NCBI GenBank assembly: GCA_964030475.1
Contig: CAXIPT010000011.1
Location: 2,755,938 to 2,819,937, forward strand
Direction: 5' to 3'
Length of the DNA stretch: 64,000 nt
DNA from: Tethya wilhelma
Taxonomy: Eukaryota; Porifera; Demospongiae; Tethyida; Tethyidae
A model generated the notes under the pieces. It was not told the DNA's origin. It did not search any database and saw nothing but the letters and a program-made list of their open reading frames with translations. Shown one piece after another: positions 58,356-64,000 of this stretch. How positions within the stretch are numbered: position 1 is the first letter of the stretch; each line of letters opens with the position of its first letter. The translations under genes and the position numbers were made by a program.

Positions 58356-58583
58356 TAACACAATGCGCATTGGTTACAGCTGCATGTCTTGTTACTATGC
58401 AAACTAATAGCACTCTTGTGGGTCTCGGACAGTTTTCCTGGACATGAATTAAGTGAAAATGGAGAGTACTAGAGTGAGTGAACACAACTACATGCAAAAT
58501 ATTATTCCACTTATTTTTTGCAAAGACATACAAGTAACACAAAAAATACGAATAATTTAATGATAAACACATAGGTACAGACT

Positions 58584-59794
58584 ATGGAATCTTCAAACAC
58601 TTTCCACCAGGAAAAGCTTAAGTGCTTCTGTAGGGTGTGTGCATGGCCAGTCTCTGAAACACAGCAGAACTCTCTACACATGTGAAGACTACAAACTTAG
58701 ATTACTAGCTGCATTCCAGATCAATGTTGCTGCTGACGATCCTGAAGTTCACCCGTATTATTTCTGTGAGGCTGTCCTTCAAAGATCTGAGAGTGCTGCA
58801 AGATCAACTAGCATGTACACACCTAGTGTGAGAGTGTACAACTGGACTGGGCATGATGAACATTGTACCATTTGCAGTCCTCCTACAGGTGGAAGGCCTA
58901 GGAAGCAGAGAAAGAATAGAGGACGGCCATCTCTCACAAGTCCTCGTACCATTATTGCAGATATTAATAAGGTTTCATCTCCTAGCTTCATACCTGCCAA
59001 CAGTGCCGACCATGATTCCAGACCATTATACACACTCTCCAAATCAAGTGGATTGAAGGATGAGGATATAGAGTGCTCTATCTGTGGACTCATTCTTGAC
59101 CAGCCTGTCCAGCTTCCCTGTTCTTCAATTGTATGTAGAGGCTGCATTTGTAGGTAGGTCAAACAAGGAAAAAAAAAAAACACAAATAAATTGATAAATA
59201 TAATTATATGCACATACACATACACACGGCACCTGTATCTAATAAAGGCACTGGTGGTGCACAAGCCTCGGCGCACTCTGTCACTTGCAACTTGTGATTA
59301 AGCAGCATAAATCACAGACAATGAACCAGATGAGCAATGCTATGATCATCAGCAAACCTATGGGCTACCTGAATCATGTAATATGAACATGCAGCTTAGC
59401 TAGCTGGAACTTGGCATGTGGAAGTTCACTGGTAAACACACTGACAGTGACAGCTAACTTGTAAGCTCAGAATTTTAGCTTGCAGTCAATTGAGTTACTT
59501 ACCTGTGCAAGCAACTAAGCCACCCGCAGAGCCAAGCACATCACATCCAGAGGCTGAGTGCCTGAAGTCCAACTGTATTTCTAGATAACGCACACTACAC
59601 GTGGAGGGTTATTGATGGGTGCGGTTTCGAATGTAAGCATTCAGAGAAGCACAAAAGCCTCGTATCTCAGAAACTACAGTGTCTTGCAAGATTCTACACA
59701 ACCATTTTCAAGATAATTTCGATTCATGAACGTAAGTACCTTCGGTTTGGACCATAGAGCTGCCATTCTTCACATTATCCAGTAACAGACAGAT

Positions 59795-59828
<34 letters not shown>

Positions 59829-60231
59829 CGACTACCGTAACCCTCTGCACGTGATACTCACGCGCTGAGGCTTAATAACTTGCAGGTGGATGGAGTACCA
59901 AGACTTACATAGCAGTCCAACATGTCCATGCTGTTACGGAGTACACACATGGATTGTTCAACCACCCAGTGAGCTCCTTGTGAGAGTCCTCAAGAGGGTA
60001 CTGGTAGAGTGCTCGGTCTGCCACCATTCTCTCCACTATGAAGAATACCAGGCTCACATGAGTAGTGGGTGTATCACTGTGAGCTCACCAGACATGTCCG
60101 TGGATGAGACTATGTCTCAATCATTGACCACACCAACAAATGACACAGAGCAGCGTTTAGCTTCCAACCTTGTTAGGCGAATGCTCAAGAGTGGAGACCA
60201 TGTTTCAGTCCAGCTGTTCACTGGTGGCCAA
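58584..60231 (+). pseudogene. RAG1 N-terminus-like zinc-finger gene, two exons, frameshifted
   Basis: Exon 1 (58,584-59,153) and exon 2 (59,886-60,231) are joined by a GTAGGT..GCAG intron (codon split AG|G) and end in a GTAAGA donor. Exon 1 opens with CFCRVC near residue 15, frameshifted from the rest at about 58,640. It continues LRLLAAFQINVAADDPEVHP and YYFCE, which lines up with the RAG1 block before its HPxxFCHxC motif, then W..H..CTIC and GGRPRK. Then a RING-like segment reads ECSICGLILDQPVQLPCSS, IVCRGC, and, after the splice, PTCPCC. Exon 2 adds VRVLKRVLVECSVCHHSLHY and HMSSGC, matching the C2H2-like finger after the RAG1 RING. The catalytic core of RAG1 is not present. In RAG1 this half is regulatory (RING E3 activity, dimerisation). 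Stand-alone relatives are known in invertebrates. A frameshift or assembly error makes function uncertain. Confidence 0.7.
59797..59824. repeat. AC microsatellite
   Basis: (AC)14, followed by AAAACGACTACCGTAACCC and CGCGCTGAGGCTTAA, a tail shared with the locus at 56,715-56,800. It lies in the intron of the RAG1-like gene. Confidence 0.9.
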
Positions 60232-60240
60232 GTAAGAATA

Positions 60241-60521
60241 ATAGACAAATACAAAAAACATTAGAAATGTAATGCAAACATAGGAATGGCCAAATCGTAA
60301 AAAAATGAGCAAACCGGCAAGATAGGAATGGTTGTTAGATTGAGTGAGTTCATTTCACTGTGTCACCTTATGTTCATATCCCTACTAAGCTCAATGACAT
60401 TGTAGACACAGGAATGAACTTGCTCAATCTAACAACCATTCCTATCTTGTTTGCTCACTTTTTTACGATTTGGCCATTCCTACATTTGCATTACATTTCT
60501 AATGTTTTTTGTACTTGTTTG
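60241..60521. mobile_element. Fold-back element, family F copy 4
   Basis: ACAAAAAACATTAGAAATGT at the left mirrors ACATTTCTAATGTTTTTTGT at the right. Shares AGGAATGGCCAAATCGTAAA with copy 3. It lies directly after the splice donor of the RAG1-like exon 2. Confidence 0.85.
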
Positions 60522-60732
60522 TTCTATTTTTTTGGAATAATGTTTATAATATCAGTGGAATTTAGTCTTTATAGCCTGAGCAGAGAACTTGCCAACAGGC
60601 CTACAGCCTCAAATGCCTTTCAGACAGCTCTGTGCGTTATTCGTAACTCGTGATTATTGCACATTGTTATGTAACTTTTCTTTGTGATCATGTGATGCAC
60701 CTCGTGCTGAATTTTGAGAAAGAAAGTGAGTN
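60522..60732. other. Short interval before the Helitron
   Basis: One N at about 60,732. No gene is seen. Confidence 0.4.
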
Positions 60733-61374
60733 TCCACAGCAAAACCATTGGGTGAGATTGAAGATTATGGCATTAGAATTGAGTTCCAAGCTCGTGGTTC
60801 CCCTCATGCACACTGTGTGATATGGATCAAAGATGCTCCAAAGTATGGTGTTGATGGTAATGCTGATGTGTGTGAATTTATTGATAAGTACATCTCTTGT
60901 GCAATTCCAAAAGAGGATTGTAAACTGAAAGAGTTAGTTTTGTATCTCCAGAACCACAAGCATTCCTCATATTGTAGAAGAAACAATTCATGTGGATTCA
61001 ACTTCCCCCATCCACTTAGCTACTCCACACTAATTGCTGAGCCTAGTTCTGAAACAGATGATACCATGCCAGTTGCCAACAAGAATGCACTAGCAAAGTC
61101 CATAAATTAGTCAAAGATGGTGAAACTGATTTATCTCTTGATCAGTTGTTAGAAAAAGCAGAAGTGTCTGAAAGTGACTACATGAATGCATTGTCTGTGT
61201 CCACTAAAGGTAGTGTGATTTTGCTAAAACGTGAACCTAGTGAATGTTGTGTCAATAACTACAATAGTGCTGTGATGTTAGCCTGGCAAGCAAACATGGA
61301 CTTGCAGTATGTCATGAATGCCTATGCCTGTGTTATGTATGTGGCCTCCTATATTATGAAATCTGATAGAGCCA
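60733..61374 (+). pseudogene. Helitron Rep region, partial, one frameshift
   Basis: Reads KPLGEIEDYGIRIEFQARGS then PHAHCVIWIK, the HUH motif of Helitron Rep nucleases (PHAH). Then FIDKYISCAIPKED, HKHSSYCRRNNSCGFNFPHP. A frameshift near 61,100 is followed by LLEKAEVSESDY, KGSVILLKREPSEC, NNYNSAVMLAWQANMDLQYV and YACVMYVASYIMKSDR (tyrosine-bearing Rep region, Y-x-x-x-Y). The last codons run into Gypsy sequence at 61,375, and the natural next residues are at 50,798. The N-terminal part of Rep upstream is missing. Confidence 0.85.
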
Positions 61375-62077
61375 CGCTTCTGAGTGTTAGGATACAGCAA
61401 ATCTAGATGAGTTCGGATTCTGCGACCCATTAACAGTTCTGACGGTGCAATCCCGGGTTGTGTTCTGTGGGGAGCGAGAGTCATCGTTCCACCCCAACTA
61501 CGGTCACAAGTAGTGGACGAGATCCATGAAGGACATCCAGGAATTGAAAGATGAAGACGTTTGCAAGAAGCTACGTGTGGTGGCCCCGACTGAACGAAGA
61601 CCTTGAAGAGAAGGTTCTAATTGTCAACAAAACAGGAAAATGCCACCAAAAGCTCCGATACAACAGTGGAGCTGGCCTGAGAAGCCATGGAGCCGCATCC
61701 ACGTGGACCATGCTGGACCTGTCGATGGCAAAACATTGCGGATGCCTATTCCAAGTGGATAGATGTTCATATTGTATCTTCTACATCATCTGTCGTAACT
61801 ATTCAAAAACTCAGAGAAACATTTGCAGCACATGGATTGCCGGAGGTTTTAGTATCTGACAATGGTACTGCCTTCACATCACAAGAGTTCAAACAGTTTA
61901 TGTCGTCAAATGGAGTAAAGCATGTGTGCTCAGCTCCATGCCATCCATCCTCAAATGGACTTGAGAAGCGAGCCGTCTAAACAGTCAAACAAGGGTTGAA
62001 GAAAATGGATGGACCATTGGAAGTGAAACTGACAAGATTCTTATTTAAGTATCGAGTGACACCACAAGCAACTACAG

Positions 62078-63059
62078 CTGTTCCACAACACTGAGCTCTC
62101 CACGTCTCTGATGATATGGCTTCAACAATGGATCATCAACTGTTTCTGGCCACCCTTGTAGGGCAAACTTGTGAACTTTCGCCAGAGTGGAGTCTCTTCT
62201 TGTCCATGCTGTAATGTGGTCAGAGGTCACTAATGAAGCATCCAGTCTTTCCATCAGTAGCACTGTCTCGCCAGGCATTGGTACTTCTTTGTCCATACTT
62301 GTGCTTGGTAGCGGAAGGAGACTCAAACCATCTGCATTACCCTGGTCTACTCCAGGTCGATGCACAATAGAGTATCGGTAGCCACTCAACATCAACGCCC
62401 AACGTTGAATTCTAGCAGATGCTGTCGCTGGAATCCCTCGATGCTCACTGAATATATACATCAGTGGCTTGTGATCAGAATAGATGACAAATTCTCTGCC
62501 GTACAGGTACTGGTGAAATCGTTTAACGCCATACACTATGGCCAATGCTTCCTTATCTATGTGAGCATACTTTCGTTCAACTGTTGTGAGACTTCGAGAG
62601 GCGTACGCTACCGGGCATTCAGATCCATCTTCCATTCGGTGAGCTAGCACTGCTCCGAGGCCCACAGGCGATGCATCACATGTTAAGATCAGTTCTTTCT
62701 CTGTATCGTAGTGCACCAGTAGCTTTGGTGACTTCAAGAGCTCTTTGGCTTGGTTGAAAGCAGCTTCTTGTTCTGTGTGCCACTTCCACCTTGTGTTCTT
62801 TCGCAGTAACGCATACAGAGGAGCCGACAAATCTTTCAGAAATTTGGCATAATAATTGATCAATCCAAGGAAGGCTTTCAGTTCAGACACATTAGTAGGT
62901 AGAGGTGCGTCAGTGATAGCTTTCACCTTCTCACTCGTTGGTTCGAGACCCATCTTGCTGATACTGTGTCCCAGATACTCCACACGAGGGACTAAGAAAA
63001 AGCACTTTTGCTTCTTCAACCATAATCCAGCTTCCTTTAATCTCCTCAATACTTCATCT
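62078..63059 (-). pseudogene. Gypsy RT end and RNase H, minus strand
   Basis: Minus-strand frame starting at about 63,059 with RRLKEAGLWLKKQKCFFLVP. RNase H motifs LILTCDASPVGLGAVLAH, KYAHIDKEALAIVYGVKRF and FVIYSDHKPLMYIFSE are intact. The frame extends on the right into unrelated plus-strand Gypsy sequence by chance and ends at 62,072 after the block border. Confidence 0.85.
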
Positions 63060-63503
63060 GGGTGAAGGATAGGTTGGTTGCACAGAAAGAGAATAGTGAC
63101 CAACACCGACATTCCAGAAGCTTTGAAGTAGGTGACAGAGTACTCAGTCGGAATTTTAGACACGGTCTGAAATGGTTACCTGGACGAGTTACTGAGAAGG
63201 AAGGAAGCACTATGGTGAAGGTTCTTCTTGACGATGGCAGAACATGGAGGAGACACATGGATCATTTAATTCACAGCAAAACCCAGCTACCTACTGATGG
63301 TATGTCAGACTCTCACCACCATGAGAGTGAGTTCGAGTCATGGCTCGATTCTACTGTTGAACAAACAGAATGTCAGAGACCAGTGGACACTGATGAAGGA
63401 GGTTCGTAATTGGAACAACCGACTCCAGTTGTACGAAGGTCTACACGAGTTAGTCGACTTCCAGATAGACTGATGTAACTTTCAAACTTAAGAGAAGAGG
63501 AAT

Positions 63504-63684
63504 TGTAAGATACTGAGTATTATTATAGACTATGTACTGTACATGTACTCTATTAGTTGTGATTATGTAATGTAGTACGCATGCGTGTTTTCTATTTCCT
63601 GTCATATATAATTCCAGTGCACTGTTTTAACTCTTAGTTGCTATTTATATAACAAGTTGTTATGCTATTGTTGTACGCGTGCGA
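63504..63684 (+). repeat. 3' LTR of Gypsy element 2, short at its end
   Basis: Begins TGTAAGATACTG after a purine tract AGAGAAGAGGAA and matches the LTR at 44,837 through GTACGCGTGCGA. The last about 14 bases present in the 5' LTR are absent; the sequence changes at 63,685 to a Helitron helicase on the other strand. Confidence 0.85.
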
Positions 63685-64000
63685 AACACTCAACCATTTT
63701 TAACTCATCTTTCCATAGAGACCCAGACTTGTATAATTTAGCATAAGAATCACCAACTGTACTGAACAATTGTGACTGACCAACAGGGGAAGCTGATACA
63801 AGTCGCCAACAGCAAGAGTGCTAACACCACCAAATGTTACATCAGGGGATACACCTTTGATTTGTTGCAAACGTTTGTGAATCTCTAGCAACATGTTTGA
63901 GCCAACCATACTCACTTCATCAATGATCACTAACACAAGATGGGACAGTTTGCTACGCAATGTATTCAGTCTGTAATGACTTAGAGGCTGAAATCCACTG
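63685..64000 (-). pseudogene. Helitron Pif1-like helicase fragment, cut by window end and LTR
   Basis: Minus-strand frame reads LSHLVLVIIDEVSMVGSNML (Walker B, DE) and then VTFGGVSTLAVGDLYQLP, the Pif1 helicase stretch before motif III. After a 1-bp loss the other frame reads VGQSQLF and LWKDELKMVEC. These are the conserved helicase-domain motifs of Helitrons. It lies opposite in orientation to the Helitron parts at 50,798 and 60,733, so it belongs to another copy or an inverted part. The upstream Walker A region lies beyond the window. Confidence 0.8.

Larger units (their letters stand above)
61375..63684 (+). mobile_element. Gypsy element 2, 3' part, with nested inversions
   Basis: Four blocks relative to element 1: 61,375-61,454 minus (equivalent to about 48,519-48,596); 61,455-62,077 plus (about 47,876-48,517, integrase); 62,078-63,059 minus (about 46,892-47,875, RT end and RNase H); 63,060-63,684 plus (about 48,597 to the 3' LTR). 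Blocks cover each base once and abut exactly at cut points, so an outer inversion (46,892-48,596) contains a re-inverted inner piece. Inner cuts lie at ACAG|GG in both places. A short deletion and several frameshifts also exist. Confidence 0.85.

Noticed and set aside
58779..59276. 165-aa minus-strand ORF over the RAG1-like exon
   Set aside because: Antisense shadow; the plus strand has conserved zinc motifs and splice sites.
1..64000. tRNA and rRNA genes
   Set aside because: I looked for A/B-box words with cloverleaf potential and for conserved rRNA blocks and found none I could support by eye; a tRNAscan run would settle it.

Overview
The window reads as eukaryotic, very probably metazoan, repeat-dense and AT-rich non-coding DNA from a draft assembly. 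It has one 33-base N gap and three isolated N positions. Short GT..AG introns (about 75-80 bp in two genes), many small inverted-repeat elements, and a RAG1 N-terminus-like gene would fit a demosponge genome. That taxonomic guess is inference only; no housekeeping gene, rRNA or tRNA anchors it.

Almost every recognisable coding stretch is mobile-element derived and most are broken. Left third (1-18.4 kb): a 130-bp tandem repeat, fold-back elements, an inverted-repeat element carrying an unrecognised 192-aa ORF, a complete 1.48-kb LTR element with target-site duplication whose single ORF joins gag-like and integrase-tail sequence, several TIR elements, and a Crypton-type (DUF3504) tyrosine-recombinase pseudogene. 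Middle (18.4-43.8 kb): a nested TIR element with CCCTAG-rich tracts, a pogo/Tigger-type transposase pseudogene split by a TTAA-flanked element, a RecQ-like helicase remnant, a DUF6589-like fragment, a Ty1/copia element that has lost RT and most of RNase H, a decayed transposon-like gene at 31 kb, an unrecognised five-exon minus-strand gene (34.9-36.6 kb), and a Penelope-like element. Right third (44.8-64 kb): two Ty3/Gypsy elements in tandem across the N gap, Helitron fragments, a hAT-type transposase, a two-exon gene matching the RAG1 N-terminal region (zinc motifs, degenerate RING, C2H2-like finger), and a scrambled Gypsy 3' half.

The most striking structure is at 48.9-63.7 kb. One Gypsy copy is cut at a single point; its 5' part abuts the second half of a Helitron Rep/middle ORF, and its 3' part abuts the first half of the same ORF, 10.6 kb downstream. 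The Helitron halves rejoin in frame with no gap. The interval 50,798-61,374 is therefore circularly permuted, as if a DNA circle had been opened inside the Helitron and inserted in the Gypsy. The Gypsy 3' half beyond it also carries two nested inversions. Either this is a real circle-reintegration/shattering event or a misassembly; long reads would decide.

Several families of non-autonomous elements can be defined from target duplications: CAG-GGGCGTAGCC-type termini with 5-bp duplications (five copies), CATAGG-type termini with 6-bp duplications (two copies), TA-flanked TACNGTATAGC elements, TTAA-flanked elements, and a fold-back family (four copies plus a fragment).
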